From Chlamydiota bacterium (lineage in GTDB: Bacteria; Chlamydiota; Chlamydiia; Chlamydiales; Rhabdochlamydiaceae), in contig JAAKFB010000013.1 in the NCBI GenBank assembly GCA_011065235.1, positions 1 to 14,886 of the forward strand: a stretch of 14,886 nucleotides of DNA. The letters are read 5' to 3'. Numbering within the stretch: the stretch's first letter is position 1; each line of letters opens with the position of its first letter. The notes beneath the pieces were generated by a model. The model made no database searches. It saw only the letters and a program-made list of their open reading frames with translations, and had not been told where the DNA came from. The position numbers and the translations under genes are program-made. Below, piece after piece: positions 5,972 through 12,822 of this stretch.

Positions 5972-6955
5972 ATGGAAAAATCGATCAAGACAGTTGCTAT
6001 TACAGGGGGAGCTGGGCAGATTGCCTATAGTATTCTTTTTAGGATTGCTGCAGGTGAAATGCTCGGAAAAGATCAACCCGTGGTGCTCAGAATTTTAGAA
6101 ATCCCTCAGGCCCAGCAGGCACTCGAAGGAGTGCGGATGGAGCTAGAGGATTGCGCGTATCCTCTTTTGCAAGACATTCATATTGGAACGGATCCCTTTG
6201 AGGTATTCGATGGGATTGATATGGCTCTTTTGATTGGGGCGACGCCGCGTGGTCCCGGGATGGAACGGAAAGATCTTCTCTTTGAGAATGCCAAAATCTT
6301 TGTTGAACAGGGAAAAGCCTTGAGTGAAAAAGCGGCAAAAGATGCCTTGGTTTTTGTTGTGGGCAATCCTTGCAATACCAATGCGCTGCTCACACTACAA
6401 AATGCACCGAAAATTGACCCCAAGCGTATTTTCTCGATGACTCGTCTCGATCAAAATCGGGCAAAAGCCCTTTTGGCCAGGCGTTGTAATGTGGCTGTAG
6501 ATCAGGTCAAAAAGATGACGATCTGGGGCAATCACTCGTCAACTCAGGTGCCTGATTTTCTTCATGCTGAAATTGGGGGAGCGATGGCTGAAGAGGTGAT
6601 TGGAGACCGCAAGTGGTTGGAGACTGCATTCATCGAAACGGTACAAAAACGGGGTGCTGCAGTCATTAGCGCGCGGGGAAAATCTTCCGCGGCATCGGCT
6701 GCAAATGCCGCGATTGACTCGATCCGCTCTTTGATGGAGCCCACACCGAGTGATGATTGGTTTTCCGTAGGGCTCTATTCTGATGGAAACCCTTATGGCA
6801 TTGACGAGGGGCTTATTTTCTCTTTTCCCTGCCGCTTAAAGGGCAATGGTCAAGTGGAAATTGTCGAGGGTCTTGAGTGGGATGATTTTTTGAGAGATAA
6901 AATTGCGGCAACAGAAAAAGAGTTGATCGAGGAACGTGAGGCGGTAAGTGGTTAA
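5972..6955 (+). CDS. mdh: malate dehydrogenase (NAD-dependent)
   Basis: The enzyme catalyses malate + NAD to oxaloacetate + NADH in the TCA cycle. The 327 residues are of the Thermus/Chlamydia/cytosolic type. Rossmann motif TGGAGQIA (11-18); E43 in LEIPQAQQALEG favours NAD. The mobile loop TPRGPGMERKDLL (91-103) holds substrate arginines R93 and R99. GNPCNTN spans 131-137, with N132. LDQNRAK (159-165) holds D160 and R163. The catalytic H188 is in WGNHSSTQVP. All key residues are present. It starts at ATG 5972 with no Shine-Dalgarno, just after a strong promoter, and its last 8 bp overlap gltA. The pair forms an operon of consecutive TCA steps. Confidence 0.97.
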   Translation: MEKSIKTVAITGGAGQIAYSILFRIAAGEMLGKDQPVVLRILEIPQAQQALEGVRMELEDCAYPLLQDIHIGTDPFEVFDGIDMALLIGATPRGPGMERKDLLFENAKIFVEQGKALSEKAAKDALVFVVGNPCNTNALLTLQNAPKIDPKRIFSMTRLDQNRAKALLARRCNVAVDQVKKMTIWGNHSSTQVPDFLHAEIGGAMAEEVIGDRKWLETAFIETVQKRGAAVISARGKSSAASAANAAIDSIRSLMEPTPSDDWFSVGLYSDGNPYGIDEGLIFSFPCRLKGNGQVEIVEGLEWDDFLRDKIAATEKELIEEREAVSG

Positions 6956-8105
6956 GGCACTCTTTGAAATTACAGAAGAGCAATTGGAAACGGGCATGCG
7001 GGGATATCCTGTCGGCTATTGTGTCACCTCGTTTGTCGATCCTCAAAAAGGGCTCCATTATTGTGGCAAGCCTCTTGGAGAACTTGCCCATCTGCCCCCA
7101 CAGGAAATGATCTATCTGCTCTACCACGGAGAAGAGGGGCAAAAAGAAGAGGTAGATAGCTTTTTTGCAGATTTAAAAAAGCGGGCTTGCTGCTCAGAAG
7201 AGGTGGTGAAGCAAATTTACCAGTTGCCCCGCGGTGGCCATCCCAGGAAATTGTTCTCAGCGGCACTTCTATTTCTCGATATGTACGAAAAGACAGAGAA
7301 TTATCGAGAAGACTCTCTCAATATCATTGCAAAGTTTCCTCATCTGGTTGCCTGTGTGATCAATCACCATGCGGGATGGGGAGAGACTGCAAAGCCCGAT
7401 CCCAAACTCGGCTATATGGATGGCTTCACTGAAATGGTAGGCGTGCCAGACAAAAAGCCCGATTTGAAAGAGGCGTTTCGGTTTTTCAATGTGCTCCATT
7501 ACGATCATGGTGGGGGAAATCTCTCGGCGTTTGTCGGAAAAGCAGTGGCATCGGGTCTCGAAGGGATGATGGGTTCGCTATCTGCTGCAATGTGTGGGCT
7601 TTCCGGATCGCGCCATGGCAGTGCCAATCAAGTGACTTTGGAATTTGTCAAAAATGTCTACGACGAGCTCGGAGATAGGGCTGGGGTTGAAGCGGTGGAA
7701 ACCTTCATCCGCAAACGCCTCGAAAATAAGCAGTTGGTCTTTGGATTTGGACATGCGGTACTCCGTGTGGAAGATCCAAGAGCAACTGTCTTGTATGAAT
7801 TTGTCAAAGAGAACTACGGGGATCACCCTCTTGTCAAGATTGCTCTGCACTTACGAGAAGCGGGGCCCAATGTCTTGAAGGAAAACCCCAAGATTGCCAA
7901 CCCCTATCCAAATGTCGATGCGATTTCGGGAACGATGCTAACAGCTGCGGGATTTGCCTATCCCGAATACTATACGGTCTTATTTGGACTTTCTCGGTGT
8001 GTGGGGATCGCGATTCAAATCGTCTACGAACGCACGCAGGCGCGCACGGGCAAGGGCACACCTATCGTTCGTCCCAAATACCTCTACAAAAATAGAAATG
8101 CTTAA
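6948..8105 (+). CDS. gltA: citrate synthase
   Basis: The enzyme condenses oxaloacetate and acetyl-CoA to citrate. All three catalytic residues are visible: H223 in SGSRHGSANQ, H269 in GFGHAVLR and D324 in PNVDAISG, with binding arginines in DPRA (R278) and GLSR (R350). LHYDHGGGNLSAF (183-195), GHAVLR and PNVDA resemble the mitochondrial type I form more than the E. coli form (which has GHRVYK). At 385 residues it is shorter than mitochondrial enzymes, which carry an N-terminal extension. It starts at GTG 6948, inside the end of mdh, with a GAGG about 6 nt upstream; no in-frame ATG gives a full-length enzyme. Pathogenic Chlamydiaceae lack this gene, while environmental chlamydiae have it. Confidence 0.96.
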   Translation: MVKALFEITEEQLETGMRGYPVGYCVTSFVDPQKGLHYCGKPLGELAHLPPQEMIYLLYHGEEGQKEEVDSFFADLKKRACCSEEVVKQIYQLPRGGHPRKLFSAALLFLDMYEKTENYREDSLNIIAKFPHLVACVINHHAGWGETAKPDPKLGYMDGFTEMVGVPDKKPDLKEAFRFFNVLHYDHGGGNLSAFVGKAVASGLEGMMGSLSAAMCGLSGSRHGSANQVTLEFVKNVYDELGDRAGVEAVETFIRKRLENKQLVFGFGHAVLRVEDPRATVLYEFVKENYGDHPLVKIALHLREAGPNVLKENPKIANPYPNVDAISGTMLTAAGFAYPEYYTVLFGLSRCVGIAIQIVYERTQARTGKGTPIVRPKYLYKNRNA

Positions 8106-8107
8106 GC

Positions 8108-8113
8108 TATAAT
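8108..8113 (+). promoter_or_regulatory. -10 box driving the structured leader RNA
   Basis: TATAAT starts 3 bp after the gltA stop codon. The start site expected 7 nt further on (about 8120) falls 3 nt before the first base-paired nucleotide of the long inverted repeat. The -35 region (about 8085-8090) is poor and lies inside the gltA coding end. Confidence 0.45.
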
Positions 8114-8119
8114 TTGTAT

Positions 8120-8285
8120 GTAACCTGTGACTGCTACCTTCTTTTCATCTAGGCGTTAGCGAGGGACTCAGATACAAGTTTCTCGAGGAAGACAAGGTGT
8201 TTACACCTTGGCGACGAGAGAAGCGAAGTAGATGAGTTCCGCAGGTAGCATAGAGGAAAAACGAGGTAGCAATCACAGGTATAAT
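8120..8285 (+). ncRNA. rod-shaped structured RNA: candidate cis-regulatory leader or small RNA
   Basis: This 180-bp gap folds as one nested rod. Helix A: ACCTGTGA (8123-8130) with TCACAGGT (8273-8280), perfect. Helix B: GCTACCT (8133-8139) with AGGTAGC (8264-8270), across a 2x2 loop. Helix C: TCATCTA (8145-8151) with TAGATGA (8229-8235). Helix D: TTTCTCG (8179-8185) with CGAGAGA (8215-8221), one G-U. Helix E: CAAGGTG (8193-8199) with CACCTTG (8204-8210) and a 4-nt loop. That is about 36 nested pairs found by eye. Large one-sided loops lie at 8152-8178 and 8236-8263. It starts just after a TATAAT and ends 6 nt before the ATG of the next gene, whose only Shine-Dalgarno (AGGT, 8277-8280) is inside helix A. 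It fits a leader that blocks translation, or a stand-alone RNA of 6S-like shape. No family motif I know is present. Confidence 0.6.
8243..8271 (+). repeat. duplicated AGGTAGCA, both copies complementary to one upstream segment
   Basis: AGGTAGCA occurs at 8243-8250 and again at 8264-8271, separated by 13 nt. Both are the complement of TGCTACCT at 8132-8139, so only one can pair at a time. This gives the leader RNA two alternative helix B pairings. Confidence 0.6.
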
Positions 8286-9107
8286 ATGTCGTGGCAAGAA
8301 CTGGAAAAAATTTTTAACCGAGCTTTGAGTCATTGTTTCTCGAAACAAAAATGGCTGCTCGTCTTTCCCGTGCTCGCTCTATGTGGAGTGGTTTCGGCGA
8401 TTTGCCGGACGATTTCGTTTGGTGCTGGGCAATGGATACAGATGAGCCTTGCGTTTTTGCCCATCTTCCTCTGTGCAGGCTTTGTCCTCGCCGTTGGCCT
8501 CGTCTTGACCCGGATTTACCACCATGAAGTCAAAGGTCTCGAGGTGCAATACTTCAAGACGATCAAAGGATCCAAAGAGCTTTTTTTGGGCATTCCATAT
8601 TTGGCAGTGCCGATCATTTTTGCTTTTCTCATTTTATGGATGGTTTTGGGGATTTTTTACCTGCTCCGTTCGATTCCTGAAATTGGACAATTTATCAGTG
8701 CGATGCTCTCCTTTGGTCCCTTTTTGCTCGTGTTGGGTTCGCTCGGTTTGAGTTTTTTGAGTTTGCTGGCCTTATTTTATGTCACTCCAGCCGCAGCGCT
8801 GAAATCGGACTTGCGCCCTCAGTTGGCTGAAGAGGTGTTTCAGGATCTGAAGGCCAATCCGTTCCTCAGTGTCATCATGCCGCTGATTGGGATGTTGCCG
8901 CTCCTTTTTGTGGTGGGGATCTTATCTCTTGCAGCTGTGGTGACGCAAATTCTCTATATCGAATCGGGACATGGGATTTCCATTGCACTCAAATGGTTTT
9001 TCATGATGCTTCCCTTCTGTGCACTACTCACCCCGGCGGTGATTTTCTTTTTTAATTTCTCTGCAGAGAGCCATGTCTTAATGCGCAAAACTCTGCAAAA
9101 ACAATGA
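8286..9107 (+). CDS. six-helix integral membrane protein of unknown function
   Basis: This 273-residue protein has about six hydrophobic segments near residues 23-42, 52-75, 105-127, 140-166, 193-221 and 232-256, with an amphipathic N-terminus (MSWQELEKIFNRAL) and a short basic tail. There is no signal peptide and no motif I can tie to a transporter or enzyme family. I use ATG 8286. An in-frame ATG at 8232 would add 18 polar residues, but it would make the conserved-looking RNA stem coding and has no good ribosome site. AGGT at 8277-8280 is the likely Shine-Dalgarno and is buried in the upstream RNA helix. Its stop overlaps the next start (ATGA), so it is the first gene of a five-gene coupled set. 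The pattern recalls chlamydial conserved membrane hypotheticals. Confidence 0.8.
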   Translation: MSWQELEKIFNRALSHCFSKQKWLLVFPVLALCGVVSAICRTISFGAGQWIQMSLAFLPIFLCAGFVLAVGLVLTRIYHHEVKGLEVQYFKTIKGSKELFLGIPYLAVPIIFAFLILWMVLGIFYLLRSIPEIGQFISAMLSFGPFLLVLGSLGLSFLSLLALFYVTPAAALKSDLRPQLAEEVFQDLKANPFLSVIMPLIGMLPLLFVVGILSLAAVVTQILYIESGHGISIALKWFFMMLPFCALLTPAVIFFFNFSAESHVLMRKTLQKQ

Positions 9108-10042
9108 AGATTGCTATCATTGGTGCAGGCTTTGCTGGGCTGGCGACTGCTTATTTTCTTTTAGAATCTGAAGGGATCCAAGTTTCCATTTTCGAGGCGC
9201 ACAAGGTGGGGGGAGGTGCATCGGGTGTGGCGAGTGGTCTTTTGCATCCCTATCCCGGAATCATGGCAAGGCGCAGTCATCGCGGTGAAGAGGCGCTTGC
9301 CATTACCAAACAGCTTTTGCGCGTTGCTGAGGCGCATACTTCTAAGTGTGTTGCAATACATCGAGGAATTTTGCGTCAAAGTCTAACAGAAGAGCAATAC
9401 ATACGCCTTTGCGAGCATTGTGATGTGTGGGGAGACATTGAGAAAATTGGCGAGGATCTATTTTTGATCCATTCGGGAATCACTGTTCTTTCGGAAAATT
9501 ATTTAGAGGGGTTGCATCGAGCAGTGAGTGAAAAAGGAGGTGAGTTGATCATTCAAAAAATCGAGACGCTTGATGAGCTCAAATCCTTTGATCACATTGT
9601 CATTGCAGCGGGTTATGGGATGCGCACTTTTGCCGAATGTCAGCATCTGAATGTGAAATTTCTCAAAGGACAAGCCCTGCAGATGGAAGGGACTCCTCCT
9701 CACGACAGGAGTTTTATTTCAAAAGGGTATCTCGCACACCTCGGGAGCGAAAAACATTTTGAGATTGGTTCGACCTATGAGCGGGAGTTTCAATCAGATG
9801 CTCCCGACCTCGAAATCGCAAAAAAGATGTTAGGGTGTCCTGAAGGAGAGATCATCCGTTGCAAAGCCGGGGTTCGTGTCTGCAATCGTTCCCACTATTT
9901 GCCGATTATCGAACAAGTGGCAGACAATGCGCATGTCTTCACAGCCCTTGGTTCGCGCGGGTTGCTCTATCATGGTCTGTATGGACGTATTTTGGCGCAG
10001 AGGATACAATCTATCACATGCAAGGAACATTTTTATTTTTAG
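9104..10042 (+). CDS. FAD-dependent oxidoreductase, DAO/MnmC2-like
   Basis: This 312-residue flavoprotein of the D-amino-acid-oxidase fold has the dinucleotide motif IGAGFAG (6-12) and E31 for the ribose. GGGASGVASGLLHPYP (36-51) is the flavin loop seen in DAO, ThiO and MnmC C-terminal domains. The C-terminal ALGSRGLLYHGLYGRILA matches the layout of the MnmC oxidase end (LGSRGL, then a short helix). A chlamydial homologue has been called D-amino acid dehydrogenase (CT375, from memory). MnmC2, which removes a carboxymethyl group from wobble uridine in tRNA, is an alternative that suits the RNA-related neighbours. The methyltransferase half of MnmC is absent. It overlaps the upstream gene by 4 bp (ATGA) and the downstream gene by 25 bp. 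Fold certain, substrate not. Confidence 0.85.
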   Translation: MKIAIIGAGFAGLATAYFLLESEGIQVSIFEAHKVGGGASGVASGLLHPYPGIMARRSHRGEEALAITKQLLRVAEAHTSKCVAIHRGILRQSLTEEQYIRLCEHCDVWGDIEKIGEDLFLIHSGITVLSENYLEGLHRAVSEKGGELIIQKIETLDELKSFDHIVIAAGYGMRTFAECQHLNVKFLKGQALQMEGTPPHDRSFISKGYLAHLGSEKHFEIGSTYEREFQSDAPDLEIAKKMLGCPEGEIIRCKAGVRVCNRSHYLPIIEQVADNAHVFTALGSRGLLYHGLYGRILAQRIQSITCKEHFYF

Positions 10043-10800
10043 GGACAGGAGGATCGGCCGGGATTCCTGTCATCACATGCAAATGCGCCGTTTGCCAGTC
10101 TCGTTCCCAATTGAATAAACGGTACCGCCCTTCAGCTCTGATCACCGTGGGGAAAAAAGCATTTGTGATTGATGTGGGTCCCGATTTTCGCGATCAAGCG
10201 CTCCACTTCAATATCGATCACCTCGATGGGGTTTTGCTCACCCACACCCACTATGATCACATCGGGGGGCTCGATGAATGGCGGGTCTTTTATTTTAAAC
10301 ACAAAATCCGTCTGCCAACGCTTGCGTCGATAGATACGTATGACGAGTTGCGCAATCGGTTTCACTACCTCTTCAAAACCAAACAATCCGACGGAACTCT
10401 GCAGTCGCAGCTAGATTTTCACATTTTGGAAGAAGATTTTGGCAAAGTGAAATTTCAAGGTCTTAATTTGGAATATGTCAGCTACTTTCAAGCGAATATG
10501 AAAGTGACGGGATTTCGCTTTGGGGAGTTGGCCTACATTTCCGATATTCGAGAATACGAAGACAAAGTCGTTGATTCCCTACAGGGGGTAAAAACGCTTG
10601 TGATCAGTGCTCTTCGCTACATGCCCTCAGAGGTCCATTTCAGTATCGAAGAGGCGATCGCATTCAGCCGCAAGGTGGGAGCAAAACGGACTTTTTTTAC
10701 TCACATTGCCCATGATTTGGAGCACGATGAAACCAATCAAAAACTCCCCAATGACATGCGTCTTGCCCATGATGGGCTAGAACTAAAGTTTAATTTATGA
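10018..10800 (+). CDS. PhnP-like metallo-beta-lactamase-fold hydrolase
   Basis: This 260-residue protein has a metallo-beta-lactamase fold. The metal motif THTHYDHIGG (75-84) gives H76, H78, D80 and H81. The N-terminal FLGTGGSAGIP (7-17) is followed by CKCAVC (21-26), the cysteine cluster of the PhnP subfamily. YISDI and the C-terminal FFTHIAHDLEHDE supply the remaining ligands. PhnP of E. coli is a phosphoribosyl cyclic phosphodiesterase in phosphonate use, but no phn genes are visible here, so the substrate may be another phosphodiester, perhaps nucleic-acid derived. The start is ATG 10018; the open frame extends upstream only through the end of the FAD gene. It overlaps the FAD gene by 25 bp and hflX by 4 bp. 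phnP next to hflX is also seen in Chlamydia (from memory). Confidence 0.9.
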   Translation: MQGTFLFLGTGGSAGIPVITCKCAVCQSRSQLNKRYRPSALITVGKKAFVIDVGPDFRDQALHFNIDHLDGVLLTHTHYDHIGGLDEWRVFYFKHKIRLPTLASIDTYDELRNRFHYLFKTKQSDGTLQSQLDFHILEEDFGKVKFQGLNLEYVSYFQANMKVTGFRFGELAYISDIREYEDKVVDSLQGVKTLVISALRYMPSEVHFSIEEAIAFSRKVGAKRTFFTHIAHDLEHDETNQKLPNDMRLAHDGLELKFNL

Positions 10801-12092
10801 CTGTAGAAGAAGAAGTCAAAGTCTTTGAAAAAGCGCTCCTCGTCGCGTTCTATCTCAAATCGAATGAGAAAACAAGATGCGAAGAATCTCTGGATGAGTT
10901 GGAGAGGCTTGCAGAGACGTATGGCCTCGAAGTCATCGATAAAGTCCCTGTGATGCTTAGAAAAATCATTTCTGGAACGATCCTTGGAAAGGGAAAATTA
11001 GACGAGCTTCGCGGTTTGAGTGATGAGTATGGCGCCGATGTCATCATCTTTGACGAAGAGATCACTCCTCATCAACAGCGCAATTTAGAAAAAATCTTCA
11101 AAAAACCGGTTCTCGATCGAACCGAATTGATCATCGAGGTGTTTGCAAAAGCTGCGCAGACCAAAGAAGCACGCATTCAAATCGAACTGGCAAAAATTCG
11201 CTATGCGCTTCCCCGTCTCAAACGGTTGTGGACACACTTATCTCGTCAAGTAGCAGGAGGAGGAGGGGGGGGAGGCGGCGGCGGCGGATACTTACGCGGT
11301 GCTGGAGAAAAGCAAATCGAACTGGACAGACGGATGCTGCGCCATCGAGTAGCGCGCCTTCAAAAAGAGATCGAACAGGTGCGCGCACACCGGCAGACGC
11401 AGCGCCAAGCGCGCCTACGCAAAGGAATCCCCACATTTGCCATTGTCGGGTATACGAATGTCGGCAAATCGACCCTTTTGAAAGCGCTGACCCAAGCACA
11501 AGTCCTTGTGGAAGACAAGCTCTTTGCGACGCTCGATACAACGACCCGAAAATATCGCCTTCCCAATAACCAGGAAATCCTTTTGGTCGATACCGTGGGC
11601 TTCATCCGAAAAATCCCTCACACGTTAATTGCCGCATTCAAAAGTACACTCGAGGAAGCTATTCACACCGATGTTCTCTTGCATCTAATCGATACGAGTA
11701 GTCCTCAGGCTCTTGAACAGGCAGAGGCGACGATAGCCGTTCTCAAAGAGCTTGGAGCGTCCGAGCTGCCGATGATCACCGCACTCAATAAAATCGATCA
11801 ATGCACCGATCAAAAATTGCTGAAAAAATTGCGTGTGACCTACCCACACACCGTCCAAATTTCTGCATTGGAAAAAAAAGGCTTTGCAAATCTCATGGAT
11901 GAGATGGTAAAAGCGATCGAAAGCCTGCGCAAGAAAGTGCATTTATGCATTCCTCAAAGCCATTATGTCCTTGTGAGTGAATTGATGCGCGATGGGAGAG
12001 TGCTATCTGTGGAATATAAAGAAAATGATGTGATGATGGAGGTGGAAATCCCCACTCATCTAGAACACAAAGTGACCCAGTTTATCCTATGA
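10797..12092 (+). CDS. hflX: ribosome-associated GTPase HflX
   Basis: HflX is a GTPase that binds 50S/70S ribosomes and splits or rescues stalled ones, especially under stress. Of 431 residues, 1-150 are the HflX N-terminal domain. A linker holds the family motif in the form RGAGEKQIELDRR (167-179, usually RGPGE-x-Q-x-E-x-DRR), followed by a coiled coil (180-208). G1 is GYTNVGKS (218-225), switch TTT 248-250, G3 DTVGF (265-269), G4 NKID (331-334) and G5 SALEKKG (356-362). The odd feature is a run of 11 glycines (154-164) just before that motif, where most HflX proteins have only a few. It starts at ATG 10797 within ATGA of phnP and ends within ATGA of radC. No Shine-Dalgarno is seen, so coupling is likely. 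Confidence 0.96.
   Translation: MTVEEEVKVFEKALLVAFYLKSNEKTRCEESLDELERLAETYGLEVIDKVPVMLRKIISGTILGKGKLDELRGLSDEYGADVIIFDEEITPHQQRNLEKIFKKPVLDRTELIIEVFAKAAQTKEARIQIELAKIRYALPRLKRLWTHLSRQVAGGGGGGGGGGGYLRGAGEKQIELDRRMLRHRVARLQKEIEQVRAHRQTQRQARLRKGIPTFAIVGYTNVGKSTLLKALTQAQVLVEDKLFATLDTTTRKYRLPNNQEILLVDTVGFIRKIPHTLIAAFKSTLEEAIHTDVLLHLIDTSSPQALEQAEATIAVLKELGASELPMITALNKIDQCTDQKLLKKLRVTYPHTVQISALEKKGFANLMDEMVKAIESLRKKVHLCIPQSHYVLVSELMRDGRVLSVEYKENDVMMEVEIPTHLEHKVTQFIL
11256..11288 (+). repeat. poly-glycine codon run in hflX with a G8 tract
   Basis: Eleven consecutive glycine codons (GGA, GGG, GGC mixed). The run contains an uninterrupted G8 at 11265-11272 and then GGC repeats. It is prone to slippage and could form a G-quadruplex in DNA or mRNA. 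The reading frame is intact in this copy. Confidence 0.95.
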
Positions 12093-12766
12093 GCTTAGCA
12101 AAAAAACTTCCCGTTTCAGAACTGCCCAGAGAGCGTCTCGTGCGCGATGGGGTCGATGCCCTATCGCTGCAAGAGTTGATCGCAATTTTGCTCGGGACAG
12201 GCACGAAGGGCAAATCTGTTCTCGTGTTATCGCAAGAATTATTGATCCATTTTGGGGGGATGGAAGGGCTTTGGGATGCCTCCATTGAACAGCTCACTAA
12301 AGTGAAAGGAGTGGGGAAGGCCAAGGCGATTTTGCTCAAAGCCGCTTTTGGAATTGGAGCGCGTGCATCGAAAGAAAAAATACAGCCCAATCCGATTGTG
12401 AAATCCGTTCAAGATGCCCTGCAAATTGCCGTCCCTGAGATTGGGTTTTTAAAAAAGGAAGCCCTTCTGGTGATTCTGCTCAATGTGAAATGCCGCCTCA
12501 TCCATCATGAGATCATTAGCATAGGGACGCTCTCTGAGGTGCTCGTTCATCCGCGAGAAGTGTTTCAAACGGCGATTCGCCATGGAGCCTATAGCCTCAT
12601 TGTCTGTCACAATCATCCAAGTGGAGACCCCAGTCCATCCAAGCCCGATATTCGACTCACAGAGCAATTGCTCGAGTGTGCAAAAATTGTGGGGATTGCG
12701 CTCATAGATCATCTCATCATTGGAAGAGATTCCCATATCTCAATGCGCAACTCAAACTATATGTAA
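12089..12766 (+). CDS. radC: RadC family JAMM-domain protein
   Basis: This 225-residue protein is full length for the family. The N-terminal helix-hairpin-helix KVKGVGKAKA (71-80) could bind DNA. The C-terminal JAB/JAMM metal site has E124 and H174-x-H176 in CHNHPSGDPSPS, with D187 completing the H-x-H-x(10)-D set, so it looks able to bind zinc. RadC was once called a DNA-repair protein, but that role is not well supported and its biochemical activity is uncertain. It is the last gene of the five-gene set, starting in the ATGA that ends hflX, and is followed directly by a strong hairpin terminator. There is no internal damage. Confidence 0.95.
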   Translation: MSLAKKLPVSELPRERLVRDGVDALSLQELIAILLGTGTKGKSVLVLSQELLIHFGGMEGLWDASIEQLTKVKGVGKAKAILLKAAFGIGARASKEKIQPNPIVKSVQDALQIAVPEIGFLKKEALLVILLNVKCRLIHHEIISIGTLSEVLVHPREVFQTAIRHGAYSLIVCHNHPSGDPSPSKPDIRLTEQLLECAKIVGIALIDHLIIGRDSHISMRNSNYM

Positions 12767-12767
12767 A

Positions 12768-12799
12768 AAAACGCTCCTTGCGTAAGCAAGAAGCGTTTT
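12768..12799. terminator. bidirectional intrinsic terminator between radC and the minus-strand gene
   Basis: AAAACGCT (12768-12775) pairs with AGCGTTTT (12792-12799). One C/A mismatch follows, then CTTGC (12777-12781) pairs with GCAAG (12786-12790) around a GTAA tetraloop: 13 pairs in all. The A-run on the left and T-run on the right make it work in both directions. It begins 2 bp after the radC stop codon and lies 23 bp beyond the end of the convergent gene. Confidence 0.9.
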
Positions 12800-12822
12800 A
12801 GAAACTGTGTGAAAAAAACAGA

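Noticed and set aside
8123..8280. A MITE (miniature transposon) with terminal inverted repeats
   Set aside because: The ends are a 17-of-19 inverted repeat, but there is no clear target duplication, the interior is also base-paired throughout, and no second copy is in the window. A genome search for other copies would settle it.
8232..8285. Upstream ATG adding 18 residues to the membrane protein
   Set aside because: The extra residues are polar and unlike the fold, there is no good ribosome site, and the bases are fully used by the RNA helices. It is not excluded.
8280..8285. TATAAT directly before the ATG at 8286 as a promoter
   Set aside because: A start site 7 nt downstream would fall inside the coding sequence after the ATG, so it cannot serve that start.
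8120..8285. Identity as SRP 4.5S RNA, RNase P RNA, tmRNA or a common riboswitch
   Set aside because: The GGAAG-AGCAG core of SRP RNA, the P4 sequences of RNase P, the tRNA-like ends of tmRNA and the cores of TPP, SAM-I, FMN, cobalamin and lysine riboswitches are not found. A 6S-like shape is possible but its conserved bubble was not seen.
9859..10017. A 53-residue N-terminal extension of the PhnP-like protein
   Set aside because: It would lie wholly inside the FAD oxidoreductase gene in another frame; the hydrolase fold begins at MQGTFLFLGTGG, so the start at 10018 is preferred.
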